A DNA stretch of 33,026 nucleotides from Anaerolineales bacterium (GTDB lineage Bacteria > Chloroflexota > Anaerolineae > Anaerolineales > UBA6663): the NCBI GenBank assembly GCA_020845955.1, contig JADLEU010000386.1:1-33026 (forward strand). Reading direction: 5' to 3'. Both the position numbers and the translations under genes were made by a program. The notes below the pieces were generated by a model. It saw nothing but the letters and a program-made list of their open reading frames with translations, had not been told where the DNA came from and made no database searches. Of the stretch, positions 22,699 through 29,951 are shown in pieces; the first letter of the stretch is position 1, and every line of letters begins with the position of its first letter.

Positions 22699-23550
22699 TC
22701 AGCCGAAGCGCCGCGCAGCCTCCTCCACCGCGCCCGCGTAGCCGCGCCCGAAGAGGTTGAGGTGGTTCAGCAGATGATACAGGTTGTACAGGTCAAACCG
22801 CTCCTCCCAACCGGGCGCCAGCGGGCGGGCGGCAGCGTACGCTGAGTAGAACGCCTCGGGCAGGCGGCCGAAGAGCGTCGTCATGGCCAGGTCGGCTTCA
22901 GCCCAGCCAAAGTGCGCGGCCGGGTCGATCAGGCAGCCCAGCCCGTCAGGGCCGGACACGATGTTGCCGCCCCACAGATCGCCATGGATCAGGCTGGCTG
23001 GTTGTTCCGGCACCAGCTCGCGCAGCCGCTGCGCCAGGCGTTCGATGCGGCGCAGCGCCGGATTGGTGAGGAGCCCGCGGTCAACGGCCAGGCGCGCTTG
23101 AAAGCGCAGCCGCTGCTCGGCGAAGAACTCCCACCCGTCGGGGGTCCAGCGATTCGATTGAGGCGTGCTGCCGATGTAGTTGTCGTGGTCGAAGCCGAAT
23201 GCCCGCCCCGTGACGGCGTGCAGCGCTGCCAGGCGCTCGCCCAGCGCGGCGGACCAGCGCGGTGCTGGCCGCGCGGCCGGCAGATATTCCAGCAGCAGGA
23301 AATCGGCGCCTGTTAGGAGTGGTGCGGGAACCCGTGGGCCGTCCTTGGCCGCTCCAAGCGCGGCTAACCCTTCGGCCTCCCTCACGAACATATCCGGCGG
23401 CGCGCTGGCGTTCAATTTGAGGAACAGCGTTGGCCCGCGCGTGGTGCTGACGACGTGTCCAGCATTGATACATCCGCCGCCGACTGGCTCCGCGGCCGCG
23501 GCGCCCCAGCCCTGGGCGGCGATGAAGCGCGCGACAGCCGCGGGCACCAT
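22699..23550 (-). CDS. Fructosamine kinase family protein (protein deglycation)
   Basis: A 283-residue kinase of the FN3K/ketosamine-3-kinase family. Family marks are GGGCINAGHVV near the N-terminus, LFLKLN with the ATP-binding Lys, FLLLEYL at the hinge, the FGFDHDNYIGSTPQ segment, the catalytic LIHGDLWGGNIV, and LIDPAAHFGWAEADLAM with the metal-binding Asp. NRWTPDGWEFFAEQRL is also typical. Such enzymes phosphorylate sugar adducts on protein lysines (fructosamines, or ribulosamines and erythrulosamines in many bacteria), making the adducts unstable so that the lysine is freed. The ATG follows the phosphatase stop by one base, so the two are co-translated and probably act in one repair path. 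Confidence 0.93.
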   Translation of the reverse strand: MVPAAVARFIAAQGWGAAAAEPVGGGCINAGHVVSTTRGPTLFLKLNASAPPDMFVREAEGLAALGAAKDGPRVPAPLLTGADFLLLEYLPAARPAPRWSAALGERLAALHAVTGRAFGFDHDNYIGSTPQSNRWTPDGWEFFAEQRLRFQARLAVDRGLLTNPALRRIERLAQRLRELVPEQPASLIHGDLWGGNIVSGPDGLGCLIDPAAHFGWAEADLAMTTLFGRLPEAFYSAYAAARPLAPGWEERFDLYNLYHLLNHLNLFGRGYAGAVEEAARRFG

Positions 23551-23551
23551 G

Positions 23552-24043
23552 CTACTCAGTTACTCGCAACTGCGCCAGCAATTGACGTGCCGCGCGGTCG
23601 ATCATCTGAAAGGCCAGCTCGAACCCGCCACTGCCGCCGTAGTACGGATCTGGCACATCCAGGTCCCGCTCCCAGCCCGAGCCGGCCTGCGGGTCGTACT
23701 CGCGCAGTAGGCGGATCTTGGCGCGATCGGCCGCGTTTGACGCCAGCCCGCGCAGATGGGCCGCCACGTCACGGTCCAGCGCGATCACGTGGTCTAGCCG
23801 TGAGAAGTCTTGCGCCGTGATTTGCTGCGCAACGCCGTCGAGTTCGATGCCGTGGCGCCGAGCGGTCTGTCGAGCGCGGGTATCGGCTGCCTCGCCCACG
23901 TGCCAGGGGCCGACCCCGGCTGACTCGATCTCGAAGTCCCCTCCCAGCCCAGCCGCCTCAACCAGGTGCCGGAAGATGCCCTCAGCCATGGGGCTGCGGC
24001 AGATGTTGCCTGAGCAAACGAAGGATATGTGGGTCTTCATCAT
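23552..24043 (-). CDS. Low-molecular-weight protein-tyrosine-phosphatase family
   Basis: A 163-residue protein with the LMW-PTP P-loop VCSGNICRSPMAEG (catalytic Cys10, Arg16) near the N-terminus, the mid-domain IESAGVGPWHVGEAADTRA, and the general-acid Asp in VPDPYYGGSGGFELAF. Length is typical. Homologues dephosphorylate either protein tyrosines or ribulosamine-5-phosphates. The gene lies one base upstream of the fructosamine-kinase gene, so the second role is attractive here. The frame is open to 24133. A TATAAT hexamer ends 7 nt before the ATG at 24043, which excludes longer starts if it is the promoter; the next ATG (24040) is also possible. No Shine-Dalgarno site is present, so the mRNA is probably leaderless. 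Confidence 0.93.
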   Translation of the reverse strand: MMKTHISFVCSGNICRSPMAEGIFRHLVEAAGLGGDFEIESAGVGPWHVGEAADTRARQTARRHGIELDGVAQQITAQDFSRLDHVIALDRDVAAHLRGLASNAADRAKIRLLREYDPQAGSGWERDLDVPDPYYGGSGGFELAFQMIDRAARQLLAQLRVTE

Positions 24044-24050
24044 GCCGGCC

Positions 24051-24056
24051 ATTATA
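24051..24056 (-). promoter_or_regulatory. Consensus -10 placed for a leaderless phosphatase mRNA
   Basis: TATAAT on the minus strand, then 7 nt, then the ATG at 24043. It is a perfect -10 without a clear -35. It would drive the phosphatase-kinase pair. Confidence 0.5.
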
Positions 24057-24150
24057 CCGGCATCAAGACGGCGCCAGCCCCAGCGGTGGCACTGGCTTAC
24101 GTGGCGAGGCAAGCGAGCCGATCTATGGCTCATTTCTGACCAACACCGAT

Positions 24151-24528
24151 ATGCAGTCTGGCGGCTCCTGTTTTGGCACGCCTGATTGCGCCGTGGGGCT
24201 GCTGGACGCGGTGGTCAACAGCGATGACGGGGTCCCGGCCAGGCCTGCCCCCGATCTAGCGCTGAGCGCTTGCCGCGTCACTGGCACCCGGCCCGAGCGG
24301 GCAGTTGCCGTGGGCGATTCAGAGGCCAATGTGCGCATGGCGCGCGCCGTTGGCGTGCTCGCCGGCGTCAGCCCGGCCGGGACGCTTCAGCCAGCAGGCG
24401 GCCGCGGCCTGGAGCGCGTCGCGCCGCAATCGTCCCCGGCCGGGTTGGCGAGTCGACCCAAGCCGACAGGCGTTGCTTGCTGTTACGCTGTTACGGCCCC
24501 GCTTGACAGGGTAAGTGAACCCATTTAG
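24151..24528 (+). pseudogene. HAD-hydrolase (phosphonatase-like) C-terminal remnant
   Basis: From about 24195 the frame reads GLLDAVVNSDDGVPARPAPDL, then VTGTRPERAVAVGDSEANVRMARAVGV in pieces. This matches the C-terminal half of phosphonatase-like HAD hydrolases: the LDAVVTSD strand, the RPAP segment with its conserved basic and proline residues, and the GDS/T-x-x-D metal-binding loop, here GDSEAN with the second acidic residue lost. The N-terminal half with the nucleophilic Asp and the cap domain is absent, and after GVSPAGTLQ the translation loses resemblance. The frame itself is open for 125 codons, so a short product could still be made. It is best read as a decayed gene left between the phosphatase and IclR genes. 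Confidence 0.55.
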
Positions 24529-24531
24529 GAT
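24503..24531 (+). promoter_or_regulatory. Promoter of the IclR gene with inverted repeat in the spacer
   Basis: A perfect -35 TTGACA (24503-24508) and TAGGAT (24526-24531) are 17 nt apart. The spacer holds GGGTAAGTGAACCC (24509-24522), with arms GGGT and ACCC, a possible operator for autoregulation. The start point would be near 24538, 24 nt before the GTG at 24562. Confidence 0.6.
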
Positions 24532-24561
24532 GGTTGCTCTATCCGGAGATGGTTCCGTATC

Positions 24562-25365
24562 GTGCAACATCCCGCCGCCCTTCCACAACGTGACACTCGC
24601 GAGGCCGGAATCCAGTCGGTGCGCCGGGCAGCGGCCCTGCTTCGCGCTATCGGAGCAGGCACCGGCGGGATGGGTGTCTCAGAGCTCGGCCGCAAGCTTA
24701 ACCTTCATAAGAGCACGGTCTCTCGCCTGCTGTCCACGCTCGAAAGCGAGGGGCTGCTCGAGCGCGCCCCGGGCACCGACAAGTATCGCCTGGGGCACGA
24801 AATCTGGCGTCTGGCGGGCCACGCCGGACACTTGGGAGACGTTCGCCTCGTGGCCAGGCCAGTATTGGGTGAGCTGGCGGAGGCGACGCGCGAGACCGTC
24901 AACCTGGCTGTGCTCGACGGCGTCGAAGTCTACAACGTCGACCAAGTATCGGGTCCGCACCTGGTGCGCATCGGCAATTGGGTAGGGCGCCACACCCCCC
25001 TCCACTGTGTCGCCAACGGTAAGGCCCTGCTGGCATATCAGCCGGCCGTCGACATTGAGCAGTTGCTCGCCAGCCCGCTCCCAGTCTTTACGCCGCGGAC
25101 CGTGACGGACCCGGCAGCGCTCTGCCAGGAGTTGGCCGCTGTCCGTGCGCAGGGCTATGCTTGTGCCCTGGGCGAGATTGAAGTTGGCCTCAACGCCGTC
25201 GCGGCGCCGGTCTTTGACGTGAGTGGGCAGGTCGTGGCCGCCGTGAGCGTTTCCGGACCGGCCTACCGCGTTACCGCCGAGCGCATCCCTGAGCTGGCGC
25301 GGCTGACGCGGGTGGCAGCGGACAAGGTTTCCAGCCGCCTGGGGTATCGTGGCGCCTCGGCCTGA
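24562..25365 (+). CDS. IclR-family transcriptional regulator
   Basis: A 267-residue regulator. The N-terminal winged helix-turn-helix (about 18-80) reads SVRRAAALLRAIG, then MGVSELGRKLNLHKSTVSRLLSTLESEGLLER. The C-terminal effector domain (about 90-262) has the family marks LAEATRETVNLAVLDG, HCVANGKALLAY, then AVRAQGYACALGEIEVGLNAVAAPVFD and VAAVSVSGPAYR. IclR proteins sense small organic acids or aromatic compounds. It directly precedes the C1/corrinoid genes in the same direction, with a consensus promoter upstream, and probably controls them in response to the methylated substrate. The start is a GTG with GGAG 13 nt away, a poor spacing. A hairpin spans its stop codon. Confidence 0.93.
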   Translation: MQHPAALPQRDTREAGIQSVRRAAALLRAIGAGTGGMGVSELGRKLNLHKSTVSRLLSTLESEGLLERAPGTDKYRLGHEIWRLAGHAGHLGDVRLVARPVLGELAEATRETVNLAVLDGVEVYNVDQVSGPHLVRIGNWVGRHTPLHCVANGKALLAYQPAVDIEQLLASPLPVFTPRTVTDPAALCQELAAVRAQGYACALGEIEVGLNAVAAPVFDVSGQVVAAVSVSGPAYRVTAERIPELARLTRVAADKVSSRLGYRGASA

Positions 25366-25371
25366 GGCGCC
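25351..25371 (+). other. Hairpin across the IclR stop codon
   Basis: GGCGCCTC (25351-25358) pairs perfectly with GAGGCGCC (25364-25371) over 8 bp with a 5-nt loop. It covers the IclR stop and lies about 22 nt before the corrinoid-protein ribosome site. No T-tract follows, so it is more likely an mRNA-stability or processing element than a terminator. Confidence 0.4.
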
Positions 25372-25404
25372 GCGCGCCGTGCGGATCACCCCGAAAGGAC
25401 CATC

Positions 25405-26124
25405 ATGACCGAAGAAGAGATCTACGCAGGCTTGTACGACAACACGGTGCTGGGAAGGGCCGGCGAAGTGAAGGCCCTGACGCAGGCCGGATTGGATCTG
25501 AACATGGATCCGGTCAGGCTGCTATACGGCGCACTGCTGCCAGCCTTGCAGGAAGTGGGGCGTCGTTTCGAAATTGGCGACTTTTTCGTACCGGAAATGC
25601 TCATGTCGGCGCGAGCGATGCAGGCGGCCCTTACCTTGTTGCGGCCTCTGCTGGCAGCCAGGGGCGAAAAGACGCTGGCCAAGTACGTGATGGGCACCGT
25701 TAAGGGCGACGTGCACGACATTGGCAAGAACTTGTGCAACATCATGCTCGAAGGCGGCGGCTTCGAAGTGATCGATCTGGGCGTCAACGTTGCGCCCGAG
25801 AAGTTCGTCGAGGCAGTCCGCACGCACCGGCCTGGCATCCTGGGTATGTCCGCTTTCCTGACAACCACCATGCCGATGATCAAGGTGACGATTGAGGCCC
25901 TGAAGAAAGCCGGGCTGCGCGACCAGGTCAAGGTGATGGCGGGCGGAGCGCCCGTTACAGCCCACTACGCTGAAATCTCTGGCGCCGACGCCTATTGCCC
26001 CGATGCCAGCGCCACAGCGCGCCGGGCCAAGGAGTTGATTGGCGTGTCCAGCGATGCGCCCTCGGGCGCCCTGGTCGATGCGGTCGCGGCAGTCGAAAAG
26101 ATGATGAGCGGAGTCGAAGAATAG
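25405..26124 (+). CDS. Corrinoid (B12-binding) methyltransferase protein
   Basis: A 239-residue protein with the two-domain layout of MtbC/MttC-type corrinoid carriers. A helical cap domain (about 1-90) contains RFEIGDFFVPEMLMSARAM. The Rossmann-like B12 domain (about 92-215) has GTVKGDVHDIGKNL, the DxHxxG motif whose H104 binds the cobalt from below, then GFEVIDLGVNV, GMSAFLTTTM and VMAGGAPV. It shuttles a methyl group between a substrate-specific methyltransferase and the pterin methyltransferase encoded next. AAAGGA stands 5 nt before the ATG. It is the first of the closely packed enzyme genes after IclR and overlaps the following start. The Ala/Glu-rich C-terminus is longer than in many homologues. 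Confidence 0.95.
   Translation: MTEEEIYAGLYDNTVLGRAGEVKALTQAGLDLNMDPVRLLYGALLPALQEVGRRFEIGDFFVPEMLMSARAMQAALTLLRPLLAARGEKTLAKYVMGTVKGDVHDIGKNLCNIMLEGGGFEVIDLGVNVAPEKFVEAVRTHRPGILGMSAFLTTTMPMIKVTIEALKKAGLRDQVKVMAGGAPVTAHYAEISGADAYCPDASATARRAKELIGVSSDAPSGALVDAVAAVEKMMSGVEE
26110..26123 (+). promoter_or_regulatory. Ribosome site and ATA codon at the pterin-methyltransferase start
   Basis: GGAG (26110-26113), 7 nt, then ATA (26121-26123), which overlaps the corrinoid-gene stop as ATAG. The layout mimics the usual ATGA coupling. The first later canonical start in frame is GTG at 26154, which has no ribosome site. Confidence 0.4.
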
Positions 26125-26984
26125 ACACACTCCTCCACTCCCAGACCCGGTCGGTGACGATTGGGCCAGACCGGCCCTTCGTCTTGATCGGCGAACGCAT
26201 CAACCCATCTGGCCGGAAGCGGCTCGGCGCCGAGATGGCAGCCGGCGACTTCTCCCGCGTGCAGCGAGACGCCGCGGCGCAGGTGGCGGCGGGCGCCCAC
26301 GTGCTCGACGTTAATGCCGGCGTGCCGATTGCCGATGAGGCCGCGCTGCTGGTGGCGGCGCTGCGGGCGGTCAGCGAGGTCACTCAGGCGCCCCTTTGCC
26401 TGGACTCGTCGGTGATCGAAGCGCTTGCGGCTGGCTTGGCGGCCTACCCTGGAAAAGCCCTGGTCAATTCGGTCACCGGCGAGGACGACCGCCTGGAGGC
26501 TGTTCTGCCGCTGGTCAAGAAGCACGGCGCTGCCGTTATTGGCATGGCCAACGACGAGACGGGCATCTCCAGCAATCCCGAGTATCGCCTAGGCGTAGCG
26601 CGCAAGATACTTCAGCGCGCTCAAGATCACGGGATTGCGCCTGAGGATGTCCTCATCGACCCATTGGCCCTGACTGTGGCGGCCGACCCCGAAGCCGTCC
26701 AGGTGACGCTGCACACCATGCGCCTCATCCGCGATGCGCTTGGATTGAACATGGTCTGCGGCGCCAGCAATATCTCGTTCGGGTTGCCGGACCGCTCGCC
26801 GCTCAACGCCGCCTTTCTGTCGATGGCCATGGTGTGCGGCCTGACCTGTGCCATCACCGACCCAACCAACCCGGCAATTCGGCAGGCTGTGCTGGCCAGC
26901 GACGTGCTGCTGGGCCATGATCCCTATGCCGGCGCCTGGATCGCTCACTTTCGCGCGCAGAAGGCGGCCGCGTCCACACCGTGA
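26121..26984 (+). CDS. Methyltetrahydrofolate:corrinoid methyltransferase (pterin-binding family)
   Basis: A 287-residue TIM-barrel protein of the dihydropteroate-synthase-like pterin-binding family (AcsE, MtvA, MtgA relatives). Motifs are IGERINPSGRKRL at the first strand, GAHVLDVNAGVP, APLCLDSS, LVNSVTGEDDRLE, VLIDPLALTV, and NMVCGASNISFGLPDR. It moves a methyl group between the corrinoid protein and tetrahydrofolate; in a demethylation route the direction is to THF. The start was set at ATA 26121 because it has a ribosome site, makes a 4-nt overlap with the upstream gene, and gives an N-terminal segment before TIGPDRPF of the length I recall for homologues. GTG 26154 is the conservative alternative. 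It overlaps the activator gene by four bases (GTGA). Confidence 0.92.
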   Translation: MDTLLHSQTRSVTIGPDRPFVLIGERINPSGRKRLGAEMAAGDFSRVQRDAAAQVAAGAHVLDVNAGVPIADEAALLVAALRAVSEVTQAPLCLDSSVIEALAAGLAAYPGKALVNSVTGEDDRLEAVLPLVKKHGAAVIGMANDETGISSNPEYRLGVARKILQRAQDHGIAPEDVLIDPLALTVAADPEAVQVTLHTMRLIRDALGLNMVCGASNISFGLPDRSPLNAAFLSMAMVCGLTCAITDPTNPAIRQAVLASDVLLGHDPYAGAWIAHFRAQKAAASTP

Positions 26985-28858
26985 AATACCCCGTTACGTT
27001 TCTGCCGCAGAATATCGTTACTCACGCGCCCGAAGGCACAACTGTCTTCAACGCCGCCAACTGGGCCGGCTTGCCCATTGACAGCACGTGCGGCGGGCGC
27101 GGCACGTGTGGCAAGTGCAAGGTGCGCTTGGTGCGAGGCGCCGACGGCGTCTCAGAGGCCGATCACCGTTTTATCGCTGAGGCGGAGTTGGCGGCCGGCT
27201 GGCGCCTGTCGTGCCGCGCCGCGGTGCACGGCGAATGCGTGGCCGAGGTGCCGCGGCTGATGTCGTCGCCCAAGGCCGCGCTGCTCGGCTACGGGCAACA
27301 TGTCCTGCTCGACCCCAATGTGGCCAAGGTCTACCTGAAGCTTGACGAGCCAACGCTCGAAGACCAGCGCGGCGACCTGACGCGTCTTCTTGATGCGCTG
27401 CGGGTGGAAGGCTGGGATGTCCGGCCGGATCCGGCGCTTTGGCGCGCGCTGCCAGGGGTCTTGCGTGATAGCGACTGGACTGTCACGGCCGTTGTGGTCG
27501 GCGATGAGCTGATTGCGGTGGAGCCAGGCGACACCAGCGCTGAGGCCTATGGCGTGGCCGTGGATGTCGGCACCACAACCGTCGTGGCCGCGGTCGTGAA
27601 CCTCATGACCGGCGCTGTTGTCGCAATCAAGTCCACCCTGAACGGCCAGGCGGCCTTCGGGGCAGACGTGATCTCGCGGGCCAGCCATGTCATGGCCGAT
27701 CCAGGCGGGCTGACCGTGTTACACGAGCGGATTGTGGCTACCCTCAATGCGTTGGTGGCCGAATTGTGCGCGCAGGCCGGTGTGCGGCCAGAGCAGATCT
27801 ACGAAGCGGTGGCCGTGGGCAACGCCACCATGCTGCATCTGCTGTTAGGGATCACGCCCGAGCCCATTTCGGTTGCGCCATTTATTCCAGCCGTCGACGG
27901 CCCAGTGACGGTTGCGGCCGCCGATTTTGACCTGGCGTTGCACCCGCGCGCGCGCCTGGGTTTGCTACCGCACTTGGGCGCCTACGTCGGCGCTGATATT
28001 GTGTCGGGAGTGCTGGCGACTGGGCTGGTCCGCAACCCCGACGACCGGTTGCGCCTCTACATCGACGTCGGCACGAACGGCGAGATTGTCCTGGGATCCC
28101 GCGCGCGCGCGCTGGCGACCGCCGCCCCGGCCGGCCCAGCCTTCGAGGGCGCCCAGATTCGCTGCGGCATGCGGGCCAGCGACGGCGCCATCGAAGGGGT
28201 TCGGATCGAACCACAGGGCGCGGGCGCGGTGCGGCTTCAGGTCATCGGCGGCGGCCACCTGGCGCCGATCGGCCTGTGCGGCTCCGGCTTGATCGATGCC
28301 GTGGCTGAACTGATAAACGTGGGCCTGGTAGACTCCAGCGGCCGCCTGCTGACGCCAGCGGCCGCCCGCGCGGCCGGCCAGCCAAGCGAGCTCGTCGAAC
28401 GCCTGGTGACGGTCGACGGCGTGCGCGCCTTCCTGCTCAGCGCCCCTGGCCAGAATATCGTGCTGACGCAGACCGACATCCGCGCGCTGCAGTTTGCCAA
28501 GGGCGCCATTTCCGCGGGCGTGCACGTGCTGCTAGACGCCATGGGCGTGACTCCCGACGATGTGTACGAGGTCTTGCTGGCTGGCTCGTTTGGCTCCTAC
28601 ATCAACCCAGCCAGTGCGCGCACGATCGGCCTGGTGCCCCAAGTGCCCGTCGACCGCATCGTGGCCGTTGGCAACGCCGCCGGGGAGGGCGCTAAGATGT
28701 GCCTGCTGTCATTCCGCGAGCGCGAGGCCGCTCACCAATTACCGGGGTTCATCGACTATCTCGAGCTCTCGGGCCGGCCGGATTTCAACGATATCTTCAT
28801 GGAGGTCTTGGCATTCCCGCCGCCGGCTGGCGCGCCGCCGGTGGTCAGGCGGCAGTAA
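26981..28858 (+). CDS. Corrinoid activation protein, RACo-like (2Fe-2S plus ASKHA ATPase)
   Basis: A 625-residue reductive activator of corrinoid proteins. The N-terminal 2Fe-2S domain has C37, C43 and C46 in STCGGRGTCGKCKV and C78 in LSCRA. A linker (about 90-185) leads to a C-terminal ASKHA-type domain (DUF4445; about 187-610): GVAVDVGTTTVVAAVVNL as phosphate loop, EAVAVGNATMLHLLLG, YIDVGTNGEIVLG, LCGSGLIDAVAEL and VLLAGSFGSYINP. RACo proteins use ATP to drive electrons to inactive Co(II) corrinoid and restore Co(I). This fits directly beside the corrinoid protein and its methyltransferase. The GTG start overlaps the upstream stop (GTGA). Confidence 0.94.
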   Translation: MKYPVTFLPQNIVTHAPEGTTVFNAANWAGLPIDSTCGGRGTCGKCKVRLVRGADGVSEADHRFIAEAELAAGWRLSCRAAVHGECVAEVPRLMSSPKAALLGYGQHVLLDPNVAKVYLKLDEPTLEDQRGDLTRLLDALRVEGWDVRPDPALWRALPGVLRDSDWTVTAVVVGDELIAVEPGDTSAEAYGVAVDVGTTTVVAAVVNLMTGAVVAIKSTLNGQAAFGADVISRASHVMADPGGLTVLHERIVATLNALVAELCAQAGVRPEQIYEAVAVGNATMLHLLLGITPEPISVAPFIPAVDGPVTVAAADFDLALHPRARLGLLPHLGAYVGADIVSGVLATGLVRNPDDRLRLYIDVGTNGEIVLGSRARALATAAPAGPAFEGAQIRCGMRASDGAIEGVRIEPQGAGAVRLQVIGGGHLAPIGLCGSGLIDAVAELINVGLVDSSGRLLTPAAARAAGQPSELVERLVTVDGVRAFLLSAPGQNIVLTQTDIRALQFAKGAISAGVHVLLDAMGVTPDDVYEVLLAGSFGSYINPASARTIGLVPQVPVDRIVAVGNAAGEGAKMCLLSFREREAAHQLPGFIDYLELSGRPDFNDIFMEVLAFPPPAGAPPVVRRQ

Positions 28859-28926
28859 TGCCGCCCGCCGGCATACCGCCAATCACCGTGGTGACCTTCG
28901 TAATGCGTCCGCGCCCAGGCAAGTGA
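28858..28926 (+). CDS. 22-residue ORF coupled at both ends (uncertain)
   Basis: An ATG at 28858 overlaps the activator stop as TAATG and opens MPPAGIPPITVVTFVMRPRPGK. Its TGA (28924-28926) overlaps the GTG start of the reductase as GTGA. The peptide has a short hydrophobic centre and basic end. It bridges exactly the gap between two operon genes, so it may serve to carry ribosomes to the reductase start; it may also be all that remains of a gene that once stood there. No homologue is known to me. Confidence 0.4.
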   Translation: MPPAGIPPITVVTFVMRPRPGK

Positions 28927-29951
28927 CAGAGCAAGCCGCGCCTTCCCCCTTGCGCGCCGGCACTCGCCTCGAGCGGGTCCTACGGGCCGGCCTCTTAGCC
29001 GTCACGGCGGAACTCAACCCGCCCGACACCGCCGATCCGCAGGCGGTTTATGATGCCGCCCTGGTGTTATCCGAGGTTGCGGATGCCATCAACTGCACTG
29101 ACGCTTCGGGCGCCAACGTCCACATGTCCAGCCTGGGCATGGCGGCGTTGCTGGTCCGTGCGGGTTACGAGCCGGTTTACCAAATGTCGTGCCGCGACCG
29201 CAACCGAATTGCGCTGCAGGGCGATCTGCTTGGCGCGGCTGCGTTGGGCATTGGCAACGTGCTGTGCCTGACCGGCGACGATGTGACGGCCGGCGATCAG
29301 CCCCAGGCCAGGCGGGTCTTCGACCTGGACTCTCTTCAATTGCTGCAGACCATCCGATCAATGCGTGACGGCGGCCAGTTCCTCAGCGGCCGCAAGCTGG
29401 CGCGGCCGCCGCGTGTGTTCCTTGGCGCGGCCGAAAACCCCTTCGCGCCGCCCATTGAGTGGCGGGCGCTCCGGCTGGCCAAGAAGGCCGACGCGGGAGC
29501 CAGGTTCATCCAGACCCAGTATATCTTTGATGTGCCTGTCTTCACGCGGTTTATGGCTCAGGTCCGTGACCTGGGTCTTGATCAGCGGCTCTACATCCTG
29601 GCCGGCGTCGGTCCGCTGCGCTCACCGCGAGCCGCGGAATACATGCGTACGCACGTACCCGGGGTCGTGATTCCTGAGGAGGTGATTGACCGCCTGAACA
29701 AAACGCCTAAGGCGCGCTGGTTGGAGCAAGGGATGCAGATCTGCGTGGAGAACATCGCGCAGGTGCGCGCGCTGCCGGGCGTGGCCGGCTTTCACGTCAT
29801 GGCTTACCGCCAGGAGGAAATGGTTGCCGAAATCATCCGCCGGGCGGGCCTGTTTCCGCGCGTCTCGGCGGCAGCGCTGGGGTCCAAACCGGCGCCCGGC
29901 CGCAAGCCTATAGCCGGGTCGTCTCGGGCGCAAAGCGTGGATCCTGGCTGA
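28923..29951 (+). CDS. Methylenetetrahydrofolate reductase (MetF family)
   Basis: A 342-residue TIM-barrel flavoenzyme. MetF features are LLAVTAELNPPDTADPQAVYDAA with the catalytic Glu of the first strand, DAINCTDASGANVHMSSLGMAALL, YQMSCRDRNRIALQGDLLGAAALG, NVLCLTGDD and AGARFIQTQYIFDV. It interconverts methyl-THF and methylene-THF. In this cluster it probably oxidises the methyl-THF made from the corrinoid-bound methyl group, or runs in reverse in a Wood-Ljungdahl-type route. No MetV-type zinc partner is encoded beside it. The GTG at 28923 is the first start in frame after the activator gene. Its last 44 bp overlap the convergent epimerase gene, and the C-terminal tail (from about 320) looks non-conserved. 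Confidence 0.92.
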   Translation: MTEQAAPSPLRAGTRLERVLRAGLLAVTAELNPPDTADPQAVYDAALVLSEVADAINCTDASGANVHMSSLGMAALLVRAGYEPVYQMSCRDRNRIALQGDLLGAAALGIGNVLCLTGDDVTAGDQPQARRVFDLDSLQLLQTIRSMRDGGQFLSGRKLARPPRVFLGAAENPFAPPIEWRALRLAKKADAGARFIQTQYIFDVPVFTRFMAQVRDLGLDQRLYILAGVGPLRSPRAAEYMRTHVPGVVIPEEVIDRLNKTPKARWLEQGMQICVENIAQVRALPGVAGFHVMAYRQEEMVAEIIRRAGLFPRVSAAALGSKPAPGRKPIAGSSRAQSVDPG

